Positions 1 through 11,037 are shown, numbered from the stretch's first letter. The stretch is 64,000 nt of DNA from Alkalihalobacillus bogoriensis ATCC BAA-922 (GCF_000621445.1 NZ_KK211277.1:248001-312000), one strand, 5' to 3'. Translations and numbers: made by a program. Notes: a model not told the origin generated them from the sequence alone.

Positions 1-4
1 CCCC

Positions 5-1096
5 TTAAGCGTTACGTACTTTTCCGTTTTTATATTCTTCAATCATACGAATAAATTTATCAAATAAATGGTTAGAATCTTCTGGGCCAGGTGATGCTTC
101 TGGATGGTACTGAACACTAAACACAGGATGATCTATATGAGCAACCCCTTCTACCGTGCCGTCATTAACTGATACATGAGTCACTTTTAAACGAGTATTT
201 TCAAGTGACTTCGGGTCAATCGTAAACCCATGATTTTGAGAGGTAATATCAATTTTTCCTGTTTCAAGTTCTTTTACTGGGTGGTTCGAACCACGGTGAC
301 CGAATTTCATTTTTTCTGATTTCCCACCACATGCAAGTGAGATTAATTGATGACCTAAACAAATGCCGAAAATCGGAACTTTACCGATTAATCCTTTAAT
401 TAATTCAATACCTTCTTCAACATCAGCAGGGTCTCCAGGGCCGTTTGATAACATAATTCCATCTGGATTTAACCGAAGGACTTCTTCTATTGATGCATTA
501 AAAGGAACAACGATAACATCACAATCATAATGAATTAAGTTTCTAAGAATGCCGTGTTTGGCGCCAAAGTCAACGAGGACAACACGGTACCCTCTTCCTG
601 GTGCATGGTACGGGTCTTTTGTTGACACACGAGCGACTTGGTTTATTTCTAATGGTTTTTCTCGTAATTGTGTAACTACCTCATCAACATTTGCTTCCAT
701 ATTACAAAGCTTTCCTTTTAACGTTCCATGTTTTCGAATTAACCTAGTTAATTTTCTCGTATCAATGCCCTCTAATCCTGGAATTCCTTTAAAAGCAAGA
801 AGGTCATGTAATGTTTCTTCGCTACGATAATTACTAGGGTACTCTGCCACTTCTTTTACAATCAAACCGTGGATAGCAGGTTCAATCGATTCAAAATCAT
901 CACGGTTGACTCCATAATTCCCTATAAGAGGGTAAGTTAACGTTACAATTTGCCCGCAATATGATGGGTCTGAAAGGATTTCTTGATATCCTGTCATCCC
1001 TGTATTAAAAACGACTTCCCCATCATTTTCGATTTCACTTCCAAATGCTCTTCCAACAAACACCGTTCCATCTTCTAAAATTAATTGTCTTTTCAT
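5..1096 (-). CDS. carA: Carbamoyl-phosphate synthase, glutaminase (small) subunit
   Basis: CarA hydrolyses glutamine and passes ammonia to the large subunit CarB for carbamoyl phosphate synthesis, the first step of pyrimidine synthesis. The 363-residue protein has the N-terminal CPSase small-chain domain and a C-terminal class I glutamine amidotransferase domain. The nucleophile motif GICLGHQ lies near residue 247 and the catalytic His/Glu motif QYHPEASPGP near the C-terminus. The frame is open upstream to 1153, but the family N-terminus (MKRQLILEDGT) and a GGGGG ribosome site place the start at 1096. It starts just after the pyrC stop, so it is translated as part of the pyr operon. The large-subunit gene should follow beyond the left edge. 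Confidence 0.96.
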   Translation of the reverse strand: MKRQLILEDGTVFVGRAFGSEIENDGEVVFNTGMTGYQEILSDPSYCGQIVTLTYPLIGNYGVNRDDFESIEPAIHGLIVKEVAEYPSNYRSEETLHDLLAFKGIPGLEGIDTRKLTRLIRKHGTLKGKLCNMEANVDEVVTQLREKPLEINQVARVSTKDPYHAPGRGYRVVLVDFGAKHGILRNLIHYDCDVIVVPFNASIEEVLRLNPDGIMLSNGPGDPADVEEGIELIKGLIGKVPIFGICLGHQLISLACGGKSEKMKFGHRGSNHPVKELETGKIDITSQNHGFTIDPKSLENTRLKVTHVSVNDGTVEGVAHIDHPVFSVQYHPEASPGPEDSNHLFDKFIRMIEEYKNGKVRNA

Positions 1097-1098
1097 CG

Positions 1099-2370
1099 TT
1101 ATTCCCCCTTCTGCCAAACAAGCTTGCCTTCTACAAACGTATATGTTGGCCATCCTTTACATGTCCAGCCTGCAAATGGTGTGTTTTTCCCTTTTGATGC
1201 GAAATTGTCAGGATTGATTTTTTCTTCATGATGTAAATCAATGACGGTTATATCGGCCAAAGCCCCTTCCTCTAATGTTCCATATGGAAGTTGAAATGCA
1301 GATGCAGGCTTATTCGTTAGCCAATCGACAAGTTGCTTTAATGTCATCGTCCCCTTTTCTACTAAGTACGTATACATAAGTGGAAATGCGGTTTCTAACC
1401 CTACAATGCCAAATGGAGCTTTCTGCATTCCTGCCTCTTTTTCTTCTTTTGCATGTGGAGCATGGTCTGTAGCAATAAAATCAATTGTTCCATCTAATAA
1501 TCCTTCAATTAACGCTGTTTTATCTTCCGCTCCTCGTAGTGGAGGATTCATTTTATAATTGGGGTCAAGCCCTGGGATATCTTCATCACATAATAAAAGA
1601 TGGTGTGGCGTAACTTCAGCTGTAACATGAATACCCGCTTTTTTTGCATCACGGACAACACGAACCGATTCTTTCGTACTAATATGACACACATGATAAT
1701 GGGCATTTGCTGCTTCTGCTAACAGGACATCACGGGCAATATGAACCGATTCACAGACAGAAGGAATTCCATTGATTCCGTGCTTTTCTGAAAATTTTCC
1801 TTCGTGGACCGAACCTTGATTGATAAGTGTATTCTCTTCACAATGAGCGACAATCGCCATATTTTGTTTTGCCGCTTCTTTCATCGCTGCTAACATCATA
1901 CTTGCATCTTGGACGCCAACACCATCATCAGTAAAGGCAAAAGCGCCTGCTTGTTTTAATTGAGCAAAATCGGTTAACTCTTTACCTAATTGACGAGTAG
2001 TAATTGCTGCATATGGTAATACACGTACTTTTGCCGTTTCTTTAATTCGTTGTTGAACCCAATCCATTTGTTCTTTTGTATCTGGCACTGGACGTGTGTT
2101 TGGCATTGGGGCAACCGTTGTAAATCCACCTCTTGCCGCCGCCTCTGAACCGGTTTGAATTGTTTCTTTATGCTCACCACCAGGTTCCCGGAAATGAACG
2201 TGTAGATCTAGCATTCCTGGAATGACCAATTGATTGGACACATCGATAACTGTTTCTCCGTTTAGATTTTCTGCTATTTTTATAATTTTTCCATTTTCAA
2301 TCAAAATATCTTTTTGAACTAAATTCCCATTTTCATCTAGTAACTGACCATTTTTCACTACTGTGTTCAT
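1099..2370 (-). CDS. pyrC: Dihydroorotase
   Basis: PyrC cyclises carbamoyl aspartate to dihydroorotate in pyrimidine synthesis. The 423-residue protein is an amidohydrolase of the usual class I length. The metal-binding HVHFREPG motif is near residue 59, followed by conserved metal-site His residues and the DHAPH motif near residue 303. It overlaps the end of pyrB by 4 bp, and carA follows after 2 bp, which is typical translational coupling in the pyr operon. Confidence 0.96.
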   Translation of the reverse strand: MNTVVKNGQLLDENGNLVQKDILIENGKIIKIAENLNGETVIDVSNQLVIPGMLDLHVHFREPGGEHKETIQTGSEAAARGGFTTVAPMPNTRPVPDTKEQMDWVQQRIKETAKVRVLPYAAITTRQLGKELTDFAQLKQAGAFAFTDDGVGVQDASMMLAAMKEAAKQNMAIVAHCEENTLINQGSVHEGKFSEKHGINGIPSVCESVHIARDVLLAEAANAHYHVCHISTKESVRVVRDAKKAGIHVTAEVTPHHLLLCDEDIPGLDPNYKMNPPLRGAEDKTALIEGLLDGTIDFIATDHAPHAKEEKEAGMQKAPFGIVGLETAFPLMYTYLVEKGTMTLKQLVDWLTNKPASAFQLPYGTLEEGALADITVIDLHHEEKINPDNFASKGKNTPFAGWTCKGWPTYTFVEGKLVWQKGE

Positions 2371-3263
2371 CGTATTCCCCCTCCAGATTGTTCAATGGCT
2401 CTTTTTAATACAGCCATTCTTACAGCAACTCCATTTGTCATTTGCTTAAATATTCTAGAACGTGGACATTCCACTAGCTCACTTGCAATCTCAACGCCAC
2501 GGTTAATCGGGGCTGGATGCATGATAATGCTGTTTGTTTTCATTCTCTGTTCCCGTCCTAACGTTAATCCAAACTGATCATGATAGTCATTTTGTTCTGT
2601 TACCATTTTCACCGCATGACGCTCGTGTTGAATGCGTAACATCATCATCACATCAGCCATTTCAACAGCATCATCAATATCGATATATTGACCATACGGG
2701 ATAGAATCATCAATCCATTGTTTCGGTCCTGAAAACCAAACACTGGCTCCAAGACGATGGAGTACTTCTGCATTTGAACGAGCTACTCTACTATGTCTAA
2801 TGTCCCCAACAATGACCACCTTCAAGCCGTCAAATGAGCCAAATTCTTGTTTAATCGTTAATAAATCAAGCAATGACTGTGTCGGATGGTGACCACAACC
2901 ATCTCCTCCATTTATTATGGGAATTGATATCGTTCCAATTAATTCGTTAAAATACTCATCTCGTTCATGGCGAATCACAACGACATTTGTACCAATGGCT
3001 TCGAGTGTTTTCACCGTATCATATAAAGTTTCTCCTTTAATGACACTGGATGAATCAGCTTCAAAATTTAATACTTGTAAACCTAGTTTCTTTTCGGCCA
3101 CTTCAAAGCTAAATTTCGTTCGAGTACTCGGTTCAAAAAACAAATTTGAAACAAATGTTTCGCGATTCGGTTGCCACCTATCTCCATTTAAAAACTGTTG
3201 TGCTTGCTCTAATATTTGATGAATTTCATCTGTTCCAAGTAATGGCATCGTTAATATGTTCAT
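2367..3263 (-). CDS. pyrB: Aspartate carbamoyltransferase catalytic subunit
   Basis: PyrB transfers the carbamoyl group from carbamoyl phosphate to aspartate. The 298-residue protein has the carbamoyl-phosphate-binding motif [13 protein letters not shown] near residue 44, the [15 protein letters not shown] segment and a C-terminal HPAPINRG motif. As usual in Bacillus, no regulatory PyrI gene accompanies it. A PyrR-type attenuator precedes the gene in the pyrP-pyrB gap, so expression should fall when UMP is plentiful. Confidence 0.96.
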   Translation of the reverse strand: MNILTMPLLGTDEIHQILEQAQQFLNGDRWQPNRETFVSNLFFEPSTRTKFSFEVAEKKLGLQVLNFEADSSSVIKGETLYDTVKTLEAIGTNVVVIRHERDEYFNELIGTISIPIINGGDGCGHHPTQSLLDLLTIKQEFGSFDGLKVVIVGDIRHSRVARSNAEVLHRLGASVWFSGPKQWIDDSIPYGQYIDIDDAVEMADVMMMLRIQHERHAVKMVTEQNDYHDQFGLTLGREQRMKTNSIIMHPAPINRGVEIASELVECPRSRIFKQMTNGVAVRMAVLKRAIEQSGGGIR

Positions 3264-3288
3264 TGTTTTTCCTCCCCTATTTAGCCTA

Positions 3289-3402
3289 TAAAAAACACCC
3301 TAAAAGACATTTTAGGGTGCAGAAAAGTAGGAAGAGATGTGAAATTCCGATCTCCTTCTTCTTTTTCACCCTTTTAAGTCTCTCGTACTTAGTTAAAGGA
3401 TG
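3289..3402 (-). promoter_or_regulatory. PyrR-dependent attenuator between pyrP and pyrB
   Basis: Read on the minus strand, a stem-loop at about 3371-3400 (CCTTT/AAGT arms closing a loop with ACGAGAG, similar to the PyrR-binding loop) lies directly after the pyrP stop. An intrinsic terminator follows at 3289-3319 (CACCCTAAAA/TTTTAGGGTG stem and T-run). The sequence AGGGTG just 3' of the binding loop can pair with CACCCT of the terminator, so antitermination and termination folds exclude each other. In the B. subtilis model, PyrR bound to UMP stabilises the first hairpin and so promotes termination. The loop matches the known consensus less well than the leader copy. Confidence 0.75.
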
Positions 3403-3406
3403 TGGA

Positions 3407-4816
3407 TTATACAGTTTCTTTTGTTTCTTCGATTTCTTCAAACATCGGTGTTTTTCCATAACTATCTTCTTTACCAGGTAACACTAAGTGTAAAATTACC
3501 CCGATAATCGCCGCTAATGCCATACCAGCAATTTGTACGTCTGCATTCACTTGGATAAACGCTCCACCAATTCCTAGTACTAAAATAACGGAAGAAATGA
3601 TTAGATTTCGTTTTACCCCTAAGTTAATCTTGTTGTCAATTAACATGCGAAGACCTGATGACGCGATAACCCCGAACAGAAGAATTGAAATCCCACCCAT
3701 GACTGGAGAAGGAATTGTGCCGACAAAAGCAGCAAATTTGCCTACGAAAGCTAACACGACAGCAATGACCGCAGCTCCACCGATTACAAATACACTAAAC
3801 ACTCTAGTAATCGCAACGACACCGATATTTTCTCCATAAGTTGTATTCGGTGGCCCACCGATTAAAGAAGCAATAATTGTTGCTACCCCATCTCCTAAAA
3901 TGGAACGGTGAAGACCTGGTTTTTTTATAAAGTTTTTTCCAACCACTTTACTTAACACCATTTGGTCTCCGATATGTTCAGAAATCGTCACAATGGCGAT
4001 AGGGACCATAACCCAAGCAATTTGCCATGAAAAAGAAGGAGTATATGTGACAAACGGGACGATAAAGTCAGGCATTGCAAACCAATTCGCTGCTCGAACA
4101 GAAGAAAAATCAACTAACCCTTGCGTTAATGCGAATAAATACCCTCCAACAATACCAAACATAAACGGAATCAGTCCGAAAAATCCTTTAAAAAACATCG
4201 CTGAAATGACAGTAATTACTAATGTGACAAGTGCAACCATTAAATATGTACCATTGTATACAGATACAGATTCTGTGATTTGTTCAATAGGTCCATTATA
4301 TTGTTCAGTCTCTCCTGTAAACCCTTCTAATGCTTCATCTTGTAAAACATACCTTGATTCTTCTACTGTTTCATACATCGCCATATCAATGGCCACCCCA
4401 GCTAATCCAAGTCCGATGACCATAATAACTGGACCAACTACGATTGGCGGTAATATTTTCATTAACCAACGAACTCCACTTGCTTTAATGAAGAGTGCAA
4501 CTACCCCATAGACTATTCCCGCTAAGAAACTTCCAATCATCGCTCCTTCTGGCCCACCAATCGTAATTGCCGTAATGATTGGTGCTATAAAGGCAAACGA
4601 AGATCCTAAATATGCTGGTACTTGTCCTCTTGTTATTAGTAGATAAGCTAGCGTACCGAGACCACTTGATACTAAGGCAACAGCTGGACTTAACCCAACA
4701 ATAACCGGTACTAAAACCGTTGCACCAAACATCGCAAATAAATGTTGCAAACTAAAAATAAGCCATTTATCAAACCTTGGTATTTCGTGGATACCAACAT
4801 CTTTTTTTTCTACCAT
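3407..4816 (-). CDS. pyrP: Uracil permease (NCS2 family)
   Basis: This 469-residue membrane protein belongs to the nucleobase-cation symporter-2 (uracil/xanthine permease) family and should import uracil at the cytoplasmic membrane. It has about 12 to 14 hydrophobic segments, the PAYLGSSFAFIAP substrate-site segment near residue 70 and a conserved GGPPNTTYGEN motif near residue 320. A hydrophilic insert (about residues 155-185) is longer than in some relatives. It lies second in the pyr operon, 56 bp after pyrR, without an attenuator between them. Confidence 0.93.
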   Translation of the reverse strand: MVEKKDVGIHEIPRFDKWLIFSLQHLFAMFGATVLVPVIVGLSPAVALVSSGLGTLAYLLITRGQVPAYLGSSFAFIAPIITAITIGGPEGAMIGSFLAGIVYGVVALFIKASGVRWLMKILPPIVVGPVIMVIGLGLAGVAIDMAMYETVEESRYVLQDEALEGFTGETEQYNGPIEQITESVSVYNGTYLMVALVTLVITVISAMFFKGFFGLIPFMFGIVGGYLFALTQGLVDFSSVRAANWFAMPDFIVPFVTYTPSFSWQIAWVMVPIAIVTISEHIGDQMVLSKVVGKNFIKKPGLHRSILGDGVATIIASLIGGPPNTTYGENIGVVAITRVFSVFVIGGAAVIAVVLAFVGKFAAFVGTIPSPVMGGISILLFGVIASSGLRMLIDNKINLGVKRNLIISSVILVLGIGGAFIQVNADVQIAGMALAAIIGVILHLVLPGKEDSYGKTPMFEEIEETKETV

Positions 4817-4872
4817 TTTTCTTCCCCCTCAACAAGGCCGATATGTAATTAGTGTTCTCGTATAATAAAACG

Positions 4873-5415
<543 letters not shown>

Positions 5416-5461
5416 TCACCTCCATTTTTTCACATGAAGCGTTTTTTCTTTCTTATCTTTC

Positions 5462-5600
5462 AAAAAAACCTCTCATCTTGTAGGATGAGAGGTTTTGTAA
5501 GCATAAAGAACTAAGATATAGGCAGATTTCACCTAGATCTCATTATTCCGCTTCCTTCTCAGCCTCACAGGACTGTAGTTAAAGGACTATATTCTATTAA
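5462..5600 (-). promoter_or_regulatory. pyrR 5' leader attenuator with PyrR-binding loop
   Basis: On the minus strand the leader contains AGTCCTGTGAGGCT at 5561-5574, an almost exact match to the PyrR-binding loop consensus of Bacillus. It is followed by an intrinsic terminator at 5462-5496 (stem AAACCTCTCATC/GATGAGAGGTTT, then seven T). The layout is that of the first B. subtilis pyr attenuator. Confidence 0.9.
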
Positions 5601-5605
5601 TGATT

Positions 5606-5634
5606 ATTATTCCAAAGTTCGACATAAAAGTCAA
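5606..5634 (-). promoter_or_regulatory. Sigma-A promoter of the pyr operon
   Basis: The minus strand reads TTGACT, a 17-nt spacer and AATAAT. The -35 box abuts the stop codon of the upstream rluD-like gene. It would start the transcript near 5599, just upstream of the PyrR leader. Confidence 0.75.
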
Positions 5635-6552
5635 CTATAAAGAAGATATTCGTAATTGTTCTAATAGTTGATCCATATCATCGGGAATCGGGGCTTGAAA
5701 TTCTAATTGTTCACCTGTTCTAGGATGTGTGAACCCTAATATTTCAGCATGGAGGGCTTGACCTTCAATGTCTAATGTTTTTTTCGGTCCATATTTTGGG
5801 TCACCAGCTAATGGATAACCGATATATTTCAGATGAACTCTTATTTGGTGTGTTCTTCCTGTTTCTAATTGACACTGAACAAAAGTAAAGTTTGTGAATC
5901 TTTCTAAAACATTAAAATGTGTCACTGCATCTCTTCCATTTTCATCGGTAACCGTCATACTTTGGCGGTCTTGTTTGTCACGACCAATTGGTGCATCTAC
6001 TGTGCCATGGTCATGGGCAATGACACCGTGCACAATCGCTTTATAAATCCGCTTTGTCGTTTTCGCTTTTAATTGTTCGACTAAAGATTCATGGGCACGG
6101 TCATTTTTGGCAACCATGAGCAGCCCTGAAGTATCTTTATCAATACGGTGAACAATTCCTGGTCGGATGACACCATTAATCCCAGATAAATCTTTGCAAT
6201 GGTACATTAAGCCGTTAACAAGTGTTCCTGAATAATGTCCAGGAGCAGGATGAACAACCATTCCTCTTGGCTTATTCACGACGACAACATCTTCATCTTC
6301 ATACACAATATCTAAATCCATTTTTTCTGGGACTACTTCTAACACTTCTGGATCTGGGATGGTTAGCACTATTTGGTCATGAAGTTGCATTTTATAATTA
6401 CTTTTTACGTGTACACCATTTACAGTTAGATGACCATTCTTAACCCATTGTTGCACTTGACTTCTAGACCAATCCTCATTAAATGACGTAATCACTTTAT
6501 CAATTCTTTCGTTTTTTTCTTGTTCTGTTATTGTCCACTGAAGCTCTTCCAT
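5635..6552 (-). CDS. ylyB: RluA-family 23S rRNA pseudouridine synthase (YlyB/RluD-like)
   Basis: The protein isomerises uridines in RNA, probably in 23S rRNA like RluD. The 305 residues comprise an N-terminal S4 RNA-binding domain (about residues 15-75) and the catalytic domain with the RluA motif HRIDKDTSGLL near residue 137, whose Asp is the catalytic residue. It overlaps the lspA stop by one base, so the two are translationally coupled. B. subtilis has the same ylyA-lspA-ylyB-pyrR order. The exact target uridines cannot be read from sequence. Confidence 0.92.
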   Translation of the reverse strand: MEELQWTITEQEKNERIDKVITSFNEDWSRSQVQQWVKNGHLTVNGVHVKSNYKMQLHDQIVLTIPDPEVLEVVPEKMDLDIVYEDEDVVVVNKPRGMVVHPAPGHYSGTLVNGLMYHCKDLSGINGVIRPGIVHRIDKDTSGLLMVAKNDRAHESLVEQLKAKTTKRIYKAIVHGVIAHDHGTVDAPIGRDKQDRQSMTVTDENGRDAVTHFNVLERFTNFTFVQCQLETGRTHQIRVHLKYIGYPLAGDPKYGPKKTLDIEGQALHAEILGFTHPRTGEQLEFQAPIPDDMDQLLEQLRISSL

Positions 6553-7016
6553 TAACGATTCTCCTTTGTTTTCCTTTCATCGTATATCAATTTAATCATC
6601 ATTAATCCAACGCCAACCACTAAAGCGGAATCAGCGACATTAAAAATGGGGAAATTGTACGTGAAAATAAATGTATCAATAAAGTCGACCACTTCACCAC
6701 GGAATACACGGTCGATAAAATTCCCAATGGCTCCTCCTAGCATTAAGGCTAGTGATATGCCAAAGAGCATGCTTTTTTTTCCCTCTTTTTCTATGTAGTA
6801 TATTAGAAAACCGACAACGATAACCGTCACAATATAAAAAAACCACATTTTTCCTTCTAATATCCCAAAAGCTGCACCTTTATTTCGGTGTGACGTAAAA
6901 TAAAGGACATTTTCAATTAAAGGAATTCTTTGACCGATCTCCATTGAAGTAACAACAATCCACTTTGTTAATTGATCAAGCAAAATAATAACTACCGCAA
7001 TGACATAATAAATCAA
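6552..7016 (-). CDS. lspA: Lipoprotein signal peptidase (signal peptidase II)
   Basis: LspA cleaves signal peptides from prolipoproteins after lipid attachment at the membrane. The 154-residue protein has four hydrophobic segments. The two aspartates of the catalytic dyad lie in [15 protein letters not shown] (near residue 100) and in the FNVADSAL motif (near residue 125). The start is TTG at 7016, with GGAGG nine bases upstream. A terminator-like hairpin separates it from ylyA, and a possible extended -10 box (TGCTAAAAT) follows that hairpin. Confidence 0.95.
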   Translation of the reverse strand: MIYYVIAVVIILLDQLTKWIVVTSMEIGQRIPLIENVLYFTSHRNKGAAFGILEGKMWFFYIVTVIVVGFLIYYIEKEGKKSMLFGISLALMLGGAIGNFIDRVFRGEVVDFIDTFIFTYNFPIFNVADSALVVGVGLMMIKLIYDERKTKENR

Positions 7017-7063
7017 TGTATTTAGCCTCCACTCATTCTACTCATACGATAGCATTTTAGCAT

Positions 7064-7090
7064 AAAAAGGGGGATGTGTCCTCCCCCTAC
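7064..7090 (-). terminator. Intrinsic terminator after ylyA
   Basis: The minus strand has AGGGGGA and TCCCCCT arms with a short loop, followed by TTTTT. The stem begins at the ylyA stop codon, so the end of the gene is part of the terminator. Confidence 0.75.
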
Positions 7091-7746
7091 TTCTCATTTA
7101 AATATTGGTCGTAATGAATATTTCTCTGGAAATGAACCGAGTCATCACCTTTATATCCTTCAATATCAGTGGATACAAACGCTTCGATCTCCTCTACATA
7201 TCCGATTAACTCCCCTGTTTCATCAAGTGAGGAATCTTCAAATATCATCCCGTTTGCATTAAATCTTGCTACAGCTTGCCAAGCATCTTCGGCATCAAAT
7301 TGCATATTTTCATTTTCTTCGTCGCCATCAAAATTAAACTTATCAAAGTTTCCTAATACCTCTTCTTCAACAGGCCGATTATGACTTAATTCTCCTTTAG
7401 AGTGCTCAATAACCGTTCTCGCTGTTGGATTTGCAATAAGTCTTTCAGCCGGTATTTGTTTTCCTGTTACTTCACAAATTCCATATGTTCCTTTTTCCAT
7501 TTTATCCAATGAATATTGAATATCTTCGAGTTCTCTTTTTAAGTTTTCTCGGAGGGCGATATCCTTTTCACGTTCATATAAATCTGTTGCAGTATCGGCG
7601 GGATGATTATCATATTGGGATATTTCACCTGTAGATAAGGCAATGTTTAGTTCTAACCCAAAATGTTCTGTTTCATCTAATCGAGCTTCCACTCTTTGTT
7701 TACGTTGAACTAAATCCTGTTTAATCGCTTCATACTGTTGGTTCAT
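7087..7746 (-). CDS. ylyA: DksA/TraR-type protein YlyA, putative RNA polymerase-binding regulator
   Basis: The 219-residue protein has an N-terminal coiled-coil region (about residues 1-85) and a DksA/TraR zinc-finger-like segment (YGICEVTGKQIPAERL, near residue 107). B. subtilis YlyA at the same position between ileS and lspA is reported to bind RNA polymerase and affect forespore sigma-G genes. Only one Cys of the canonical four-Cys finger is present, so zinc binding is doubtful, as in other YteA-type members. The acidic tail (GDEENENM) is also typical of this group. Confidence 0.85.
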   Translation of the reverse strand: MNQQYEAIKQDLVQRKQRVEARLDETEHFGLELNIALSTGEISQYDNHPADTATDLYEREKDIALRENLKRELEDIQYSLDKMEKGTYGICEVTGKQIPAERLIANPTARTVIEHSKGELSHNRPVEEEVLGNFDKFNFDGDEENENMQFDAEDAWQAVARFNANGMIFEDSSLDETGELIGYVEEIEAFVSTDIEGYKGDDSVHFQRNIHYDQYLNEK

Positions 7747-7864
7747 CTAATCCCTCCATTCCCATCATTGAGTGCTCATAACAACTCGTTTTTATTTTAT
7801 CCGATACACGTTTCATTAGCCTACACAAGTTTTGACAAGCATTTAAAAAAAACGTTATACACAA

Positions 7865-7897
7865 GAAAAGATGCCCTATACAGAGGACATCTTTTTC
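7865..7897 (-). terminator. Intrinsic terminator after ileS
   Basis: On the minus strand the arms AAAGATG and CATCTTT flank a GC-containing stem and loop, followed by a T-rich tail, just downstream of the ileS stop at 7907. Confidence 0.75.
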
Positions 7898-7906
7898 TTT
7901 TACTCT

Positions 7907-10669
7907 TTAGCTATAATGATTTGTTACAATCTCAGCACAAGAAGGGCATAATGTCGGGTGTTCTTCGTTTTGACCAATTTCTGTTGAAACTATCCAACAA
8001 CGTTCACACGTTTCCCCTGCTGCTTTTTCAACAATAACTGTGATGTCATCAAAGCTAGTCGCATCTTCTGGTGCTTCTTCTTTTAGACCTGCAATAATTA
8101 CCTTCGATACAATAAATAATTTGTGTAAACTTGAAATCCCTTCAAGTAACGCTTTTGTTTGTTCGTTCGGATATAACGTGAGTTGAGCGGTTAGCGATTT
8201 TCCAATTGTCTTTTCATTTCTTGCTGTTTCTAACGCTTTTAACACATCATTCCGTATATCCATAACTTGGTCCCACTTTGCAATTAAAGTCGATGCTTCT
8301 ACAAACTCTTTTGCTTCTGGCATATCAGTTAATTGAACACTTTCTTCTGTTACAGCTGGAATGAACTTCCAAACTTCATCTGCTGTATGTGGCAAAATAG
8401 GTGTAACCAATTTCGTTAACGAAACTAAAATTTCATACATTACCGTTTGAATCGAACGACGGTCGTGATGATCTGCATGCTCAATATATAATGTATCTTT
8501 CGCAATATCCATATAAAACGAACTTAATTCGATCGAACAGAAATTATGAACCGTATGGAAGACCGTTGAAAATTGATATTGATCATACGCTGTTTTTGCT
8601 TTTCCAATCACTTCATGAAGTTTAATCATCATATATTTATCCAGTTCTGGTAATGAATCATATTCCACAGTATGAACAGCAGGATCAAAATCAGCCAAGT
8701 TACCAAGCAAGAAACGGAATGTGTTCCGAATTTTTCGGTATACTTCTGATACTTGCTTTAAGATTTTATCTGATACACGCACATCTGCTTGATAATCTAC
8801 AGAGGCGACCCATAAGCGTAAAATATCAGCACCTAACTGCTTCATAACATCGTTAGGGACAACAACATTCCCAATCGACTTACTCATCTTTCTTCCTTCA
8901 CCATCTAAAGCAAATCCGTGACTTAACACACCTTTGTACGGAGCTTTTCCACTAACCGCAACACTTGTAGATAATGAAGAGTTAAACCATCCACGGTATT
9001 GGTCTGACCCTTCTAAATATAAATCAGCCGGACGCTGTAAATCATCACGCTCCACTAATACAGCTTGGTGTGATGAACCAGAATCAAACCATACATCCAT
9101 AATATCCATTTCTCTTGTAAATTCACCATTCGGACTATGCTCTGACGTAAAGCCCTTTGGAAGTAAATCTTTTGTCTCCCATTCAAACCAAATATTTGAA
9201 CCGTGCTCTCTAAATAACTGTGATACATGGTCAATCGTTTCATCATTCACAATCGGCTCCCCATTTTCACCATAAAAAATCGGAATAGGAACTCCCCATG
9301 CACGCTGCCTAGAAATACACCAATCCCCACGGTCTCTTACCATGTTAAATAGTCTTGTTTCACCCCATGTTGGAATCCAGTTTACTTCTTGAATCGCTTC
9401 AAGTAATTCTTTTCTAAAATCTTTAATCGATGCAAACCATTGTGCTGTCGCTCGGAAGATAACTGGCTTTTTGGTGCGCCAATCATGAGGATAAGAATGT
9501 GTAATAAATGATAATTTTAAAAGCGCACCCGCTTCATCTAATTTTTCTGTAATTGGTTTATTCGCTGTATCATAAAACAACCCTTCAAAACCTGGAGCTT
9601 CATCTGTAAATACACCCTTATCATCGACAGGACATAATACATCTAATCCATATTTTTGGCCAACAATATAATCATCTTCCCCATGTCCTGGCGCTGTATG
9701 CACACAACCTGTTCCTGCATCTAATGTTACATGCTCCCCACACATTACTAAGGATTCACGACCATATAAAGGATGAACAGCAATTATATTCTCTAATTGC
9801 GCCCCTTTTACAGTTCTGAGGACTTCATACTCTTCCCATTCTAATGTTGTCACTAATGATTCTAATAATCCAGTCGCCACAACAAATTTATTTGTATTCA
9901 CTTTCACAACACTATATTCTAATTCAGGGTGAACTGTAATTCCTAAGTTAGCAGGAATCGTCCACGGTGTTGTTGTCCAAATGACGATTTTTTCATCTTG
10001 CTCTAAAACGCCTTTTCCATCTTTAACTCCAAATGCAACATAAATCGATGCTGAACGTTTATCATGATATTCGATTTCTGCTTCAGCTAAAGCAGATTCA
10101 GAAGATGGAGACCAGTATACTGGTTTTAATCCTTTATAAATATAGCCTTTTTTCGCCATTTCACCGAATACTTTAATTTGTTGTGCTTCATATTCCTTAT
10201 CAAGAGTAACGTAAGGGTTTTCCCAATCGCCACGAACCCCTAAACGTTTAAATTGTTCTCGTTGACGATTAACTTGTTCCCTTGCGTATTCTTCACACAA
10301 TTTACGGAACTCGGCTACACTTAGCGCTTTTCGGTTAACTTTCCCATTTTTCGTTAACGCTGTTTCAATCGGTAAACCATGTGTATCCCATCCCGGAACA
10401 TATGGGGCTTGAAAACCACTCATTGATTTATAGCGTACAATAAAATCTTTTAAAACTTTATTTAACGCATGGCCCATATGGATATCTCCATTCGCATACG
10501 GGGGACCGTCATGCAAAACAAATAATGGTCTTCCTTCTGTTCGTTCTTGAACTTGTTTATATATATTTTTTTCTTCCCACTCTTTTTGAAGATCCGGTTC
10601 ACGATTTGGTAAATTACCGCGCATCGGAAATTCTGTTTTTGGCATTAAAAGCGTATCTTTGTACTCCAT
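7907..10669 (-). CDS. ileS: Isoleucyl-tRNA synthetase
   Basis: IleRS charges tRNA-Ile. The 920-residue class I synthetase has the HMGH signature near residue 65, KMSKS near residue 590, a CP1 editing domain between, and a C-terminal zinc ribbon (CERCW and CPSC). The ATG at 10669 fits the family N-terminus. A GTG one codon upstream (10672) is also within reach of the ribosome site GGGAGG. Expression is controlled by the T-box leader immediately upstream. Confidence 0.97.
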   Translation of the reverse strand: MEYKDTLLMPKTEFPMRGNLPNREPDLQKEWEEKNIYKQVQERTEGRPLFVLHDGPPYANGDIHMGHALNKVLKDFIVRYKSMSGFQAPYVPGWDTHGLPIETALTKNGKVNRKALSVAEFRKLCEEYAREQVNRQREQFKRLGVRGDWENPYVTLDKEYEAQQIKVFGEMAKKGYIYKGLKPVYWSPSSESALAEAEIEYHDKRSASIYVAFGVKDGKGVLEQDEKIVIWTTTPWTIPANLGITVHPELEYSVVKVNTNKFVVATGLLESLVTTLEWEEYEVLRTVKGAQLENIIAVHPLYGRESLVMCGEHVTLDAGTGCVHTAPGHGEDDYIVGQKYGLDVLCPVDDKGVFTDEAPGFEGLFYDTANKPITEKLDEAGALLKLSFITHSYPHDWRTKKPVIFRATAQWFASIKDFRKELLEAIQEVNWIPTWGETRLFNMVRDRGDWCISRQRAWGVPIPIFYGENGEPIVNDETIDHVSQLFREHGSNIWFEWETKDLLPKGFTSEHSPNGEFTREMDIMDVWFDSGSSHQAVLVERDDLQRPADLYLEGSDQYRGWFNSSLSTSVAVSGKAPYKGVLSHGFALDGEGRKMSKSIGNVVVPNDVMKQLGADILRLWVASVDYQADVRVSDKILKQVSEVYRKIRNTFRFLLGNLADFDPAVHTVEYDSLPELDKYMMIKLHEVIGKAKTAYDQYQFSTVFHTVHNFCSIELSSFYMDIAKDTLYIEHADHHDRRSIQTVMYEILVSLTKLVTPILPHTADEVWKFIPAVTEESVQLTDMPEAKEFVEASTLIAKWDQVMDIRNDVLKALETARNEKTIGKSLTAQLTLYPNEQTKALLEGISSLHKLFIVSKVIIAGLKEEAPEDATSFDDITVIVEKAAGETCERCWIVSTEIGQNEEHPTLCPSCAEIVTNHYS

Positions 10670-10674
10670 CACAA

Positions 10675-10957
10675 AATGGCCTCCCTTATTTTTTCAATAC
10701 AAAAAACCTTCCCCCCCAAACTAGGGACGAGAAGGTTACCCGTGGTACCACCCTATTGAATAAAACAATTTGTTCTATCCACTCTACATTCATAACGCGA
10801 ACAAACGCTATAGCCTACTAGATAAAAATCGTTCGGTATAGAACTTAAGGGTGATTTTCGCTTTATTTCTTTAACTAGGCTCTCACCATTCCTAGCTCGC
10901 TTTGTAAAGAATAACAAAGGTACTCTCCCTGTCATAGTCATTTTCATTTAAGTTGTG
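10675..10957 (-). promoter_or_regulatory. T-box leader (tRNA-Ile sensing) of ileS
   Basis: The minus strand contains the T-box AGGGTGGTACCACGG (about 10740-10754) and a terminator with ACCTTCTCG... and AAGGTTTTTT elements at about 10702-10737. Stem I features include AGAGTA at the base and a GGTGAGAG apical segment. The likely specifier codon is ATC (Ile) at 10853-10855, followed by A, which agrees with the downstream gene. Uncharged tRNA-Ile should stabilise the antiterminator and allow ileS transcription. Confidence 0.93.
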
Positions 10958-10964
10958 TGTTGAA

Positions 10965-10993
10965 ATTATATGAAAAATGAAAGCAAACGTCAA
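10965..10993 (-). promoter_or_regulatory. Sigma-A promoter of ileS
   Basis: The minus strand reads TTGACG, 17 bases, TATAAT. It lies directly upstream of the T-box leader and just after divIVA. Confidence 0.9.
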
Positions 10994-11037
10994 GAACATC
11001 TTCAATTTTAACGAGAAAAATTTAAATTGAGTCTGCC

